From a virus: a stretch of 50,867 nucleotides of DNA. Of this stretch, positions 8,659-16,299 are shown piece by piece. Below the pieces are notes generated by a model that was not told where the DNA came from, did no database searches, and saw only the letters and a list, made by a program, of their open reading frames with translations. The position numbers and the translations under genes were made by a program. Numbering within the stretch: position 1 is the stretch's first letter; each line of letters starts with the position of its first letter. Location of the stretch: IMG/VR virus record IMGVR_UViG_3300006865_000002, positions 1-50,867 of that record; one strand, written 5' to 3'.

Positions 8659-9315
8659 ATGCGTTGGATTCTGGCGGTTTGGGTGCTGGTCGTGTTCACG
8701 GGCGCGGGGTGCGCGTCCAAGGATCGGGTCACGGAAGGGGACCGGGAATTGTCGCATCAAAACAAGGAAGCGGCAAAGGTCATTCAAGCCAAGACCGACA
8801 ACCCGGAAGTCGTGGCCCCGGCAAAGGACATCGAAGCCAATTCCCAACAGCAATTGGAGAATTGGGGCGCGCCCAAGGAACCCAAGCCCTACAGCGCGAC
8901 GGCTTCGAAGGAATCCCGGGACAAGTCCAAAGAGGAACACAAGGAAAGCCCGTTTTGGCCTGTCGCCATGGGCATACTTGGTACGGTCCTTGGTTGGGCG
9001 ACCCGAGCAACCCCGCTTGGGAACATTCCCTTTTTGGGGAAGCTGATTGAATCGGTTTCCCCCCGGCTGGCGAATGGGGCCAGCAAAAACGAAGCGGTCG
9101 CCCTTGGTCTTCAAGTGGCTTTGGACGTGGGCCGGGACGAACTGGACAAGCTGGCCGCGCGCCTTCGCCAAGAACTTTCGGACAAGCCCGCGTTGGCCGC
9201 GCTGGTTCCCGATGGGCATATGCTGGTTGACGTTGTTCGAAGGGTCATGGCCGACCGGGGCTTGCTGGACGCCAATACGAAGTTGTACGCGAAGAACGAC
9301 ACGGGCGTTGCCTAG
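8659..9315 (+). CDS. Predicted lipoprotein with internal hydrophobic segment (lysis candidate)
   Basis: The 218-residue protein starts at ATG 8659 behind GGAAAGGGG. A signal sequence (MRWILAVWVLVVFTGAGC) ends in Cys18, a likely lipid attachment site, although the lipobox GAG-C is not ideal. A charged linker follows, then a hydrophobic stretch at about residues 99-112 and a basic, helical C-terminus. It is the last gene before the terminator at 9383. Position next to the coiled-coil membrane gene suggests a spanin or other lysis function. No peptidoglycan hydrolase motif is visible. Confidence 0.65.
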   Translation: MRWILAVWVLVVFTGAGCASKDRVTEGDRELSHQNKEAAKVIQAKTDNPEVVAPAKDIEANSQQQLENWGAPKEPKPYSATASKESRDKSKEEHKESPFWPVAMGILGTVLGWATRATPLGNIPFLGKLIESVSPRLANGASKNEAVALGLQVALDVGRDELDKLAARLRQELSDKPALAALVPDGHMLVDVVRRVMADRGLLDANTKLYAKNDTGVA

Positions 9316-9382
9316 TCCGTTCGATACTACCCCCGAGCCCTGCCCGGGGAATAGTTAGGCCCGTACTCCATCCGGGCCGGGG

Positions 9383-9412
9383 AAGGCTCCCGCAAGGGGG
9401 CCTTTCTTTTTT
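9383..9412 (+). terminator. Rho-independent terminator of the late unit
   Basis: AAGGCTCCC (9383-9391) pairs with GGGGGCCTT (9396-9404) across a GCAA tetraloop, with one T-G wobble, followed directly by TCTTTTTT. It lies 67 bases after the last late gene and should end late transcription before the early control region. Confidence 0.9.
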
Positions 9413-9546
9413 GGTCTAGGTTCCTGCATGTCAACGGGAGTACCCCCCGGTATGGCCCTATTCATCGTGTAAGTAAAGTTTTTTTTATTAGTATATTAAT
9501 CAACCCTTCCCCTTCCCCTCCCCCTAGGGGGGTACCCCCGTGACAT
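9413..9546 (+). repeat. Intergenic control element, copy A
   Basis: This stretch shares two exact blocks with 31507-31662. Block 1 is 21 bases (9413-9433) and block 2 is 35 bases (9459-9493), the latter with a run of eight T. After AT-rich TTAGTATATTA comes a C-run, then overlapping palindromes CCCCCTAGGGGG (9520-9531) and GGGGGTACCCCC (9528-9539), then TGACAT. The same order of parts occurs in copy B. Neither copy has a coding frame that explains the identity. Copy A stands upstream of the early genes. Conservation of two separate non-coding blocks implies a cis-acting role, such as regulator binding, promoter or origin. Confidence 0.85.
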
Positions 9547-9583
9547 GGCGTATTTTTATTTTAATTGCGCGTGTCGATTTGTG

Positions 9584-9612
9584 TTGACAACTTGGGTTAA
9601 CCGTCGTATTAT
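9584..9612 (+). promoter_or_regulatory. Strong sigma70-type promoter for the early unit
   Basis: TTGACA (9584-9589) and TATTAT (9607-9612) are separated by exactly 17 bases. The region upstream is A/T-rich in a G+C-rich genome. It would start transcription near 9619, some 180 bases before the first early gene. This is the best sigma70 match I found in the window. Confidence 0.85.
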
Positions 9613-9615
9613 ACG

Positions 9616-9801
9616 AGTGTAGTAAACGATCTTTGAAAACGGGGCCGCGAGTGACGCGGGGCGGAACCAAGACCCCCCAACCGATATCGAGCCCGGATTG
9701 ACCGGGGCAGGGTTGGCGGGGTGCCGGGAGAAGGACGCGAAGAACCCGGACGCCAAAGGGAACGGTAGCCAAAACCGATAGAGATTGATGGAGGAAGAAC
9801 C
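9616..9801 (+). other. Structured early 5' leader (non-coding)
   Basis: Between the early promoter and ATG 9802 lie about 180 bases with no convincing gene. Two small hairpins share a similar five-base loop: CCGCG-AGTGA-CGCGG (9645-9659) and CCCGG-ATTGA-CCGGG (9692-9706). The long G+C-rich leader might be a regulatory RNA or simply a structured UTR. I do not recognise a riboswitch class. With copy A and the terminator it accounts for the 486-base gap after 9315. Confidence 0.5.
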
Positions 9802-10248
9802 ATGGCGGACAAGATGGACATTCGGCTTTCGATCTTCAACGGCAAGTACACGATTCAGAATCGGACCACGGGCGAACACCGAACCTTCATGGTCAAGACC
9901 CAAGCCGAAGACGCGAAGTTCGCGCCCGGAACGCGGGTCGTCGCGCTTCTGACGGGCTCCGACAACGATTCGGACGCCAGCTATCAGGGGTTCGGGTTCG
10001 TCAACTTGGACGGAATCCGGGTTTGGTCCAGCAAGCGCGGGACGCCGGACGGGAAGAAGTCGGCTTGGGAGTGGTACGCGGAAATGTTGTGGTCGCTGGC
10101 CGTGGACGCGGGGCATTCCGAATACGCCGACCGCTATACCCTTCTCATGGAAGGCCGTTGCGTCAAATGCAATCGGGTACTGACCGAGCCCGAAAGCATC
10201 CGAACGGGAATTGGCCCGGTTTGCGCCGGGCGGGAGGGAAAGGAGTAA
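9802..10248 (+). CDS. DUF6011-type zinc-binding protein, first early gene
   Basis: This 148-residue protein starts at ATG 9802 behind GGAGGAAG. The C-terminus carries GRCVKCNRVLTEPESIRTGI followed by GPVCAG, the signature of the DUF6011 family, a short zinc-knuckle domain common in phage and actinobacterial proteins. Residues 1-110 are a soluble domain with no known family match. As first gene after the strong early promoter it is probably expressed soon after infection. Binding of nucleic acid or protein is a guess from the zinc knuckle. Confidence 0.75.
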   Translation: MADKMDIRLSIFNGKYTIQNRTTGEHRTFMVKTQAEDAKFAPGTRVVALLTGSDNDSDASYQGFGFVNLDGIRVWSSKRGTPDGKKSAWEWYAEMLWSLAVDAGHSEYADRYTLLMEGRCVKCNRVLTEPESIRTGIGPVCAGREGKE

Positions 10249-10263
10249 CCGGGGGACGGACGC

Positions 10264-10288
10264 CCCCGGCCCCATGTCGGGGCCGGGG
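10264..10288 (+). other. Intergenic hairpin
   Basis: CCCCGGCCCC (10264-10273) pairs perfectly with GGGGCCGGGG (10279-10288) across ATGTC. No T-run follows, so it is not a standard terminator. A preceding CCGGGGG could pair with part of the left arm as an alternative. It may protect or separate mRNA segments. Confidence 0.6.
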
Positions 10289-10310
10289 AATCGAGTTTGG
10301 AGGAAAGGCC

Positions 10311-10529
10311 ATGCGCGTTATCACGTCGGGCCGGACGGGGACCAAGGGCTACCTTATCCGCATGTCGGCGGTCGTGGAGTCCAAGACCGAGCCCAAGCCC
10401 GAGGAAGTCGCGGCCAAGGCCGGGTATCATCCGGCGGGCTACGGCTGTTACGATGCGGTCGTGACCCGGGAGCCGGACCTTGTGGACGGTTGGCTTGTCT
10501 GTTGGTCGCGCGGTTCGACGTGCGACTAG
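10311..10529 (+). CDS. Small early protein, function unknown
   Basis: A 72-residue protein starts at ATG 10311 behind GGAGGAAAG. It is soluble with a C-terminal cluster of Cys, Trp and Tyr (YGCYDAVV, WLVCWSRGSTCD). It lies in the early operon between two zinc-type proteins. I do not recognise a family. The ribosome site and packing support it as real. Confidence 0.7.
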   Translation: MRVITSGRTGTKGYLIRMSAVVESKTEPKPEEVAAKAGYHPAGYGCYDAVVTREPDLVDGWLVCWSRGSTCD

Positions 10530-10541
10530 GGAGGAAGGACG

Positions 10542-10730
10542 ATGGAAGACGAAACCAAAGTGGAATTCCGAGTCCATACGGACTTGCCCGGCGTCCCGCT
10601 TTGCGGCGTCTTGGCGTGTCCGTGCGGCGGGCAGTTCTTCCGCAAGCGTTCGCGCGGCGCGGAGTTCACCACGGGCGTTTGGAAGTGTTCCGGTTGTAAG
10701 GTCGAAATCGAGTTGGTCGAAAAACAGTAA
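10542..10730 (+). CDS. Small zinc-ribbon protein
   Basis: A 62-residue protein starts at ATG 10542 behind GGAGGAAGG. CPC (about residues 27-29) and CSGC (about 49-52) form a plausible four-Cys zinc ribbon. Such small proteins often act as nucleic-acid or protein adaptors, but no specific role is visible. It is co-oriented and closely spaced with early genes on both sides. Confidence 0.75.
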   Translation: MEDETKVEFRVHTDLPGVPLCGVLACPCGGQFFRKRSRGAEFTTGVWKCSGCKVEIELVEKQ

Positions 10731-10757
10731 CCAAACTTTTTTGAAAGGACGGCAACC

Positions 10758-11528
10758 ATGTTCACGATTACGGAAGGCACGGCGATTTCCCGCAAGGCCC
10801 TTGTCGGTATCCCGGTCACGTCCCGCGCCAAGGGCGAAGTCACCGACCGTTGGAAGGGCCTTCGCCATTCGGAGTTGGCCGACACCGTGGTTGACCGCGT
10901 GGAAAACGCGGGGTTCAAGATCAAGGGGGAGCGTTGGGCTACGGCCATGGACAACGCGGCGTTGTACGGGTCGTTGGACCTTCTGCCCGCCCCCGAAATG
11001 AAGATCGAAGTTCCGAAGGGCGTTGGGCTTTCCCTTGGGCTTCGTCACTCCAACAACGGGCGGTACGCGCTTACGTTCTTCGCCGGGGCGCGCGTGTTCG
11101 TTTGCTCCAACGGGATGATTTCCGAGCAGTTCACCCCGGGGGACCGCAAGCGGCATACCATGAACCTGAACCTTCAGGACACCATTGACGCCGGGCTTGT
11201 CCAGTTCGCGGACGGCGCGCGGGATTCGCTGGCGAAGGAAATCAAGGCCCTTCAGGGCATGGACTATTCTTCGGAACTGAAGGTCCATCACGTCCTTTGC
11301 AGGACGGGCGCGCTTGGGCTGGTCCCGTGGTCACAGTTGGGCAAGGTCGAAGCGGCTTGGCGGACGCCCCCGCACCCCGAGTTCAAGCCGCGCAACGGCT
11401 GGTCGCTGTACAATGCGTTTACCGAAGTCGCCAAGTCCTTCAGCCCGGCGAATCAGGCCAAGAGCATTTCGGGGATTCGCACGGTCTTTCAGGAAGCGGC
11501 GCGGGACGCGCGGTTCCGGTCCAACTAG
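10758..11528 (+). CDS. DUF932 family protein
   Basis: This 256-residue protein starts at ATG 10758 behind GAAAGGA. The stretch around residues 88-118 (GLRHSNNGRYALTF, then VCSNGMI) matches the core of DUF932 proteins, found in many phages and plasmids. Biochemistry of the family is poorly known; it is usually near replication or recombination genes, as here. The gene ends just before a new promoter at 11542, so it closes the first early segment. Confidence 0.85.
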   Translation: MFTITEGTAISRKALVGIPVTSRAKGEVTDRWKGLRHSELADTVVDRVENAGFKIKGERWATAMDNAALYGSLDLLPAPEMKIEVPKGVGLSLGLRHSNNGRYALTFFAGARVFVCSNGMISEQFTPGDRKRHTMNLNLQDTIDAGLVQFADGARDSLAKEIKALQGMDYSSELKVHHVLCRTGALGLVPWSQLGKVEAAWRTPPHPEFKPRNGWSLYNAFTEVAKSFSPANQAKSISGIRTVFQEAARDARFRSN

Positions 11529-11541
11529 GGTCGGAATTCCC

Positions 11542-11569
11542 TTGACTAGACCCCCTGTCGGGGTATAGT
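11542..11569 (+). promoter_or_regulatory. Sigma70-type promoter with palindromic spacer
   Basis: TTGACT (11542-11547), a 16-base spacer and TATAGT (11564-11569) form a good promoter. The spacer contains ACCCC and GGGGT as inverted arms, which could be an operator site. Transcription would begin near 11576, just before a very strong leader hairpin, and read the recombination genes. Confidence 0.75.
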
Positions 11570-11586
11570 TGAAATCTCAAGCCAAG

Positions 11587-11632
11587 GCCCCGGGGGGAGC
11601 CCTACGCTATGCGTGGGGCGAACCCCCGGGGC
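11587..11632 (+). other. Two-stage leader hairpin in the recombination operon
   Basis: Outer arms GCCCCGGGGG (11587-11596) and CCCCCGGGGC (11623-11632) pair perfectly over 10 bp. Inside, GCCCTACGC (11599-11607) pairs with GCGTGGGGC (11611-11619) with one T-G wobble around a TAT loop. The whole would fold almost at the 5' end of the transcript from the 11542 promoter. It may stabilise the mRNA or serve as a protein-binding leader. No T-run follows. Confidence 0.75.
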
Positions 11633-11690
11633 GGCGGCGACCGCGACCGGACGGGGAATCCGGCGACTTGTCAATACAGGGAATGTAGCC

Positions 11691-12590
11691 ATGCCGAAAA
11701 TCGCGTATCTCGATAAGCGGTTCAACGCTTCTTCGCGCGAAATCATCCGAAAGGCCAACGCCATAATCGAAGAGTACGCCCAACAGGGTTTCGATTTGAC
11801 GTTGCGGCAGTTGTTCTACCAGTTCGTTAGCCGAGACTTCCTGAAGAACAGCCAGAAAGAATACAAGCGGCTAGGCCAAATCATTTCGGACGCGCGGCTT
11901 GCCGGGCTGGTCGATTGGGAAGCAATCACGGATCGGACCCGCAATCTTCGCGGCCTGTCCCATTGGGACAACCCGGAGGAAATCATCCGGTCGGCGTCGG
12001 AGTCCTTCCGGCTGGACAAATGGGCGGACCAGAAGTTCCGGCCCGAAGTCTGGATCGAAAAGGACGCGCTGGCCGGGGTCTTCGAAGGGGTTTGCCAATC
12101 TCTCGACGTGCCGTACTTCTCTTGCCGTGGTTACACGTCGCAATCCGAAATGTGGGCAGCGGCCCAACGGATGCTTCGTTGGAAGAAGGCCGGGCAAACG
12201 CCCGTCGTGTTCCACTTCGGGGACCATGACCCTTCGGGAAAGGACATGACCCGCGACATTGTGGACCGTCTCACGCTGTTCATGGGCGGAATCAAGTTGG
12301 AACGGCTGGCCCTGAACATGGATCAAATCGAGCAATACAACCCGCCGCCCAACCCGGCCAAGCTGACCGACACGCGGGCGGAAGCGTACATCGCGGAGTT
12401 TGGCGCGGAGTCGTGGGAGTTGGACGCGCTGGACCCGAAGGTTTTGGCCGCGCTGGTCCAAGCCGCCGTGAAGTCCGTTCGGGACGAAAAGGCTTGGAAG
12501 GCCAGCGTAGCCGAAGAGAACGAACAGCGCAAAGACCTTTCGGCTTGCTCCGACCGTTGGGAAGACGTGGTGGATTTCCTCAATGAGTAA
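11691..12590 (+). CDS. Stand-alone Spo11/topoisomerase VI subunit A-like protein (5Y-CAP plus Toprim)
   Basis: The 299-residue protein starts at ATG 11691. The N-terminal part has TLRQLFYQFV with Arg39 and Tyr43, matching the winged-helix block that carries the DNA-cleaving tyrosine in Spo11 and topoisomerase VI-A. The Toprim part has VWIEKDA (Glu123) and FGDHDPSG (Asp178, Asp180), the acidic metal site. This pairing of motifs is known for type IIB topoisomerase A subunits, which break both DNA strands. No B subunit (GHKL ATPase) gene is seen. Neighbouring SNF2, RuvC and nuclease genes suggest a role in recombination or DNA entry into replication. Family call is from motifs; activity is inferred. 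Confidence 0.75.
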   Translation: MPKIAYLDKRFNASSREIIRKANAIIEEYAQQGFDLTLRQLFYQFVSRDFLKNSQKEYKRLGQIISDARLAGLVDWEAITDRTRNLRGLSHWDNPEEIIRSASESFRLDKWADQKFRPEVWIEKDALAGVFEGVCQSLDVPYFSCRGYTSQSEMWAAAQRMLRWKKAGQTPVVFHFGDHDPSGKDMTRDIVDRLTLFMGGIKLERLALNMDQIEQYNPPPNPAKLTDTRAEAYIAEFGAESWELDALDPKVLAALVQAAVKSVRDEKAWKASVAEENEQRKDLSACSDRWEDVVDFLNE

Positions 12591-12840
12591 ACCCAAGTCG
12601 GTTCGGGAAGCATACGACGCCGGGTATTGCACGGCGAAGTATTGCCGCGACTTGGTAGGTTCAGGGGAAGGGGTCCAAGACCATACGGACCCGGACAACC
12701 CGCAACGCTATTGTTGGTCCTGCTATCAAAAGCTGGAAGCCAAGCGCGAAGCGGAATCCAAGTTCGTACCGGACTTGGAGCCCCAACCCGAGCCCGCCCC
12801 GAAGCCCCGGCGCGTGGTCGTCGTGCGGAGGAAGCACTAG
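12583..12840 (+). CDS. Small Cys-containing protein, function unknown
   Basis: An 85-residue protein starts at ATG 12583, eight bases inside the preceding gene, so it is translationally coupled. It has four Cys in two loose pairs (CTAKYC and CWSC), possibly a zinc site, and a Pro-rich basic tail. The gene after it starts two bases past its stop. Function unknown; it may be an adaptor for the DNA proteins on either side. Confidence 0.7.
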   Translation: MSKPKSVREAYDAGYCTAKYCRDLVGSGEGVQDHTDPDNPQRYCWSCYQKLEAKREAESKFVPDLEPQPEPAPKPRRVVVVRRKH

Positions 12841-12842
12841 CC

Positions 12843-14294
12843 ATGCGGCCCGCCCTTCCCCATCAAGTCAAAGGAATTGGCTACTGTTCCCGGTTCCATC
12901 ATCCCGCGTTGTTTATGGAAATGCGGCTAGGGAAAACCCTAGTCGCTATCCGCGCGTGTCGCAAATGGGGGGTCAAGGCCGTTTTGGTCTTGGCCCCCCT
13001 TTCCGTTTTGAAGTCTTGGGAAACCGAGTTGAAGGAAGAAGGGGAGTCTTGGATTTCGTCCCCGGACTCCGACCAACTCGATTTCGAATCCCCGCCGGAC
13101 GGAAAAATTGCTTGGGTCTTGGTCAACTTCGAAAGGTTGTTGGCGGGGTTCAAGGCTTGCGACAATCCCCAAGACCAGCCGGAAGACAAGTCCCAAGAAC
13201 GGCGGTTCCGTCGTTTACTCGCGCGGTTCAAGCGTTGCGATTACGACGACTCGCCCCGGCTGGCCGCGTGGTCCGCGTGGGAATCCCAATTCGATACGGT
13301 CATAGTGGACGAATCAACCCGCATCAAGAACCCGAAGGCCATGATTACGCGGTTGGTCACGACCGCCTTTCGGGGCGCGGACCATCGGGCGATTCTGTCG
13401 GGGCTACCGAACCCGGAAGGCCCGCTAGACTTCGTGGAGCAATTCCGGTTCCTGCACGGTCGGTTCATGCGGGCCAAAACCTATTGGTCCTTCCGGGCGC
13501 GCAACTTCGAACCTTTGGACTATCAATGGGTGCCTAAGCCCGGGGTCCGTCAAGGGATCAAGGCCGAAGTCGGTAGGTTGTCCTTCATCATGAGCCGCAA
13601 GGAAGCGGGGATCGGTTCGAAGAAGATTTATTCGCGTCGTTATATCCAACCGACTACGGAACAAACCGAGTTGTTCGACCAAGTGGAAGGCGAATACCGT
13701 TTGGGCGAACAGGAAACGAAATATTCCCTTGTAATCCATTCGTGGTTGGGTAGAATTGCCGGGGGTCACGGGGAGGATTGGAACGTTGTATCCGAGAGAA
13801 AGGGACGAGAAGTCGTGACGCTGCTAGAGGGGGAACTAAGGCGCGAACCCGCCTTGGTCCTGTTCCGCTTCAATGCGGAACTCCGCTTGGTCGCCGGGAT
13901 GCTTCGCCGGGCTCGAATCCCGTTCGTATGGATTACGGGCGAGACTTCGCCGGACGAACGCCACGCGCGGCGGCTTCTCTTTCAGAAAGGGCGTGCCCGG
14001 GTCGCCCTTCTGCAAATAAAGGTTTGCAAGTACGGGCTGGACTTCTCCCGCGCGTCCACGTCGATCTACTATTCCAATTCGTTTTCGCTGGACGAACGGC
14101 GGCAGTCCGAAGATCGTATCATCCATCCCATGAAGAAAGACCCGCTCTTGTATATCGACTTGTTGACGCGGGACTCCGTGGACGAATCGCTTTCGGAAGC
14201 GTTGCGGATCAAGGGCGCGGATTCGTCTTGGTTCCTCCGTAAGTTCTTCCAGCTTGAAAGGGAACGCATTGTCCGCCGTCTTCGTGTCTCTTGA
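12843..14294 (+). CDS. SNF2-type DNA helicase/translocase
   Basis: The 483-residue protein starts at ATG 12843 with GGAGG upstream. Motif I is MRLGKT (27-32). Motif II is VDES (155-158), in place of DEAH, followed by IKNP (161-164). Motif III is SGLP (186-189). Motif VI-like QSEDRIIH lies at 421-428. These are the marks of SNF2-like superfamily 2 ATPases, which move along double-stranded DNA. It is close to the minimal length for the two RecA-like lobes. In phages such proteins help replication restart or recombination, which fits the RuvC-like gene that overlaps its end. Confidence 0.9.
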   Translation: MRPALPHQVKGIGYCSRFHHPALFMEMRLGKTLVAIRACRKWGVKAVLVLAPLSVLKSWETELKEEGESWISSPDSDQLDFESPPDGKIAWVLVNFERLLAGFKACDNPQDQPEDKSQERRFRRLLARFKRCDYDDSPRLAAWSAWESQFDTVIVDESTRIKNPKAMITRLVTTAFRGADHRAILSGLPNPEGPLDFVEQFRFLHGRFMRAKTYWSFRARNFEPLDYQWVPKPGVRQGIKAEVGRLSFIMSRKEAGIGSKKIYSRRYIQPTTEQTELFDQVEGEYRLGEQETKYSLVIHSWLGRIAGGHGEDWNVVSERKGREVVTLLEGELRREPALVLFRFNAELRLVAGMLRRARIPFVWITGETSPDERHARRLLFQKGRARVALLQIKVCKYGLDFSRASTSIYYSNSFSLDERRQSEDRIIHPMKKDPLLYIDLLTRDSVDESLSEALRIKGADSSWFLRKFFQLERERIVRRLRVS

Positions 14295-14766
14295 CCCGGG
14301 CCAGCGCACGGGCGTTGCCGTTTGGTCCAACGACCAACGGCGGGCCTTGGTTCCGCCCTTGACCGTGGACTACTGGACGGCCACGGAAGGGGATTGGGCG
14401 TTGCGTTGCCGGGCCTTGGGCTTCAAGCTGCACGGCTTCCTAAGCACGAACCGTAACCGGGGCGTGTCCAACGTCATTTGTGAACTCCCGGCCTTCTTCG
14501 AAGGGGAGAAGGGCCACGCGGCAGCGGCCAAGGGCGACGTCGTGAAGCTGTCCTATTTGGTCGGGGTATATGCCGGAATGTGTCACGCCCAAGGGGTAGG
14601 CTTCACGCTAGTTCCGGTTCGGGAGTGGAAGGGCCAGCTTTCGAAGAAGATCGTAGCGGCAAGGATTCGAAAGCGGATCGGGGATCAAGCGTTGGACGAC
14701 ATGGAGTTTCACGGGGACATTTGGGACGCCGTGGGGATAGGTCTATACGTGAAGGGACATTTCTAA
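14269..14766 (+). CDS. RuvC-like Holliday junction resolvase
   Basis: I place the start at TTG 14269, behind GAAAGGGA, which overlaps the helicase gene by 26 bases and gives 165 residues. The RNase H-fold active site is visible: Asp9 in SLDPGQRTGVAVW, Glu72 in VICELPAFFEG, and Asp150 and Asp153 in FHGDIWDAVGIG. RuvC-type enzymes cut four-way DNA junctions made in recombination and in branched replication intermediates before packaging. Its stop overlaps the start of the next gene (TAATG). The family match is good; substrate specificity is not shown. Confidence 0.85.
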   Translation: MSAVFVSLDPGQRTGVAVWSNDQRRALVPPLTVDYWTATEGDWALRCRALGFKLHGFLSTNRNRGVSNVICELPAFFEGEKGHAAAAKGDVVKLSYLVGVYAGMCHAQGVGFTLVPVREWKGQLSKKIVAARIRKRIGDQALDDMEFHGDIWDAVGIGLYVKGHF

Positions 14767-15317
14767 TGGACATTCGAAAAGAGTTCGAAGAGTGGATCAA
14801 CTGCCGGAAGTGTCCCTTGGGGGAGCGGGCCAAGTTCCACGTCCTAGGCCGGGGCGAACTCCCGGCGCAAGTCCTGTTCGTGGGGGAAGGTCCGGGCAAG
14901 TCCGAAGACGTGTTGGGAGAAGCCTTCATCGGCCCCGCCGGGAAGCTGTTGGACAAGGCCGTTTCGTTCGCCAACAAGAAAAAGGCCCCGGTCTACTTCA
15001 CGAACTTGGTTGCTTGCCGACCGTGCGACCGGATCGGCGCGCCCAACCGCCAGCCGGAAGGCTCCGAAATCTTGGCGTGTTTGCCGCGTCTTCAGAAAGC
15101 CGTGAAAATCTCCGGGGCGCGCGGCATAGTGCTTTGTGGAAAACTGCCCCAACTCGTTTTCGCAAAGTTCATGCAATGGCCCGAACCCGTAGTCAAGCCG
15201 TCCATTCTGGAAATCCCCCATCCGGCTTGGGTGCTTCGACGGGGAGGGGATCAATCCGCCGATTGGCCTAACTACGTGTCCAAACTGGTTTCGTTTTTTG
15301 GAAAGGTAACGACATGA
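14766..15317 (+). CDS. Fe-S uracil-DNA glycosylase, family 4/5 type
   Basis: This 183-residue protein begins at ATG 14766. Cys13 and Cys16 (CRKC), Cys84 and Cys105 are placed like the four ligands of the 4Fe-4S cluster of thermophile-type UDGs. Motif 1 is GEGPGKSED (40-48) followed by GPAGKLLD. A C-terminal HPAWVLRR carries the expected His152. These enzymes remove uracil from DNA, and distant relatives serve other base or replication roles. In phage genomes members of this superfamily often sit near DNA polymerase, as here. The next gene overlaps by ATGA. Confidence 0.88.
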   Translation: MDIRKEFEEWINCRKCPLGERAKFHVLGRGELPAQVLFVGEGPGKSEDVLGEAFIGPAGKLLDKAVSFANKKKAPVYFTNLVACRPCDRIGAPNRQPEGSEILACLPRLQKAVKISGARGIVLCGKLPQLVFAKFMQWPEPVVKPSILEIPHPAWVLRRGGDQSADWPNYVSKLVSFFGKVTT

Positions 15318-16297
15318 AGAAGGCCGCGCCGCCCAAACCCTACGACATGGAGTCGGACGGAGTAACCCAAAGCCTGTTGGGGATGTTCTTCGAATGCCGC
15401 CAGAAGTCAAGCATCTACCTTGACCGATGGTCGCCGTTGAAGGTCGCCCAACCCTTGCTTCACGGCATCTTGACCCATCGGGTTTTGGAAGTCGTCCACG
15501 AACAGCAACGGAAGGCGAAAAAGACGCCGGGCCGGGAGTCCATCATCAAGACCGTTCAAGCCGTGTTGGACGAACACGAACGCAAGGACGGGTCGCGCTG
15601 GTCGGCGGAAGAAACGGAGAAGTTTGAAACGGTGGGCGCGCAAATGCTGGCGGTCCTGCCGGAATACTTCGCCTATTGGGACGTGAAGAAGCCCCTTGAT
15701 TGGGTGGACGTGGAAGGGGTCTTCCGGGTTCCCTTTTGTTTCGACACCGTGTCCATTCCCAACCGCCGGACTTGGCTTATGGGACGCTTCGACGGCGTGT
15801 ATACGTCCAAGACCAAATCCCTTTGGCTGTTCGACGCGAAGAACAAATCGCAAATCGTGGAAGAACAGCTTGGGGAAACCTTGCTCCGTGACTTCCAAAT
15901 CAACTTCTACTTGCTGGCCGTCCGCATTCTCACGGGCAAGATTCCGGCGGGCTTCCTGTACAACGTGATTCGCCGTCCCAACCTGAAAGTCGGCAAGGCC
16001 GAATCGTTGGACCAGTACCGCGCCCGCATCGTGGAGCATATCAAGGAAGAACCGGAACACTACTTCAAGCGGTACGAAGTATGCGTGTCCAAGTCCGACC
16101 TTGACCAATTCGAAAAGGAGTTGCGAGAAGTCCTTTCAGACTTCTACGCATGGTCCAAGGCCGGGCGTCCCGTGCGGCTGTTCGGCCAGCCGTGTATCAA
16201 CAAGTTCGGAATGTGTCCGAACATCCCGATTTGCTACAACGACAACCGGGCGACCTTCTACCAGCGTCCGGCGGTCTTCGCGGAATTGGAGGAATAA
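15314..16297 (+). CDS. PD-(D/E)XK exonuclease with Fe-S cysteines (AddB/Cas4-like)
   Basis: The 327-residue protein starts at ATG 15314 in an ATGA overlap. Nuclease motifs in order: Gly51 and His55, Asp160 in GRFDG, Asp174 and Lys176 in LFDAKNK, then Gln195 and Tyr199 in FQINFY. Cys28 plus Cys294, Cys301 and Cys307 match the split four-Cys cluster of AddB and Cas4 nucleases. Such enzymes resect DNA ends to give single strands. Directly upstream of a Sak4-type ATPase, it likely supplies the exonuclease half of a phage recombination pair. Confidence 0.9.
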   Translation: MKKAAPPKPYDMESDGVTQSLLGMFFECRQKSSIYLDRWSPLKVAQPLLHGILTHRVLEVVHEQQRKAKKTPGRESIIKTVQAVLDEHERKDGSRWSAEETEKFETVGAQMLAVLPEYFAYWDVKKPLDWVDVEGVFRVPFCFDTVSIPNRRTWLMGRFDGVYTSKTKSLWLFDAKNKSQIVEEQLGETLLRDFQINFYLLAVRILTGKIPAGFLYNVIRRPNLKVGKAESLDQYRARIVEHIKEEPEHYFKRYEVCVSKSDLDQFEKELREVLSDFYAWSKAGRPVRLFGQPCINKFGMCPNIPICYNDNRATFYQRPAVFAELEE

Positions 16298-16299
16298 CC

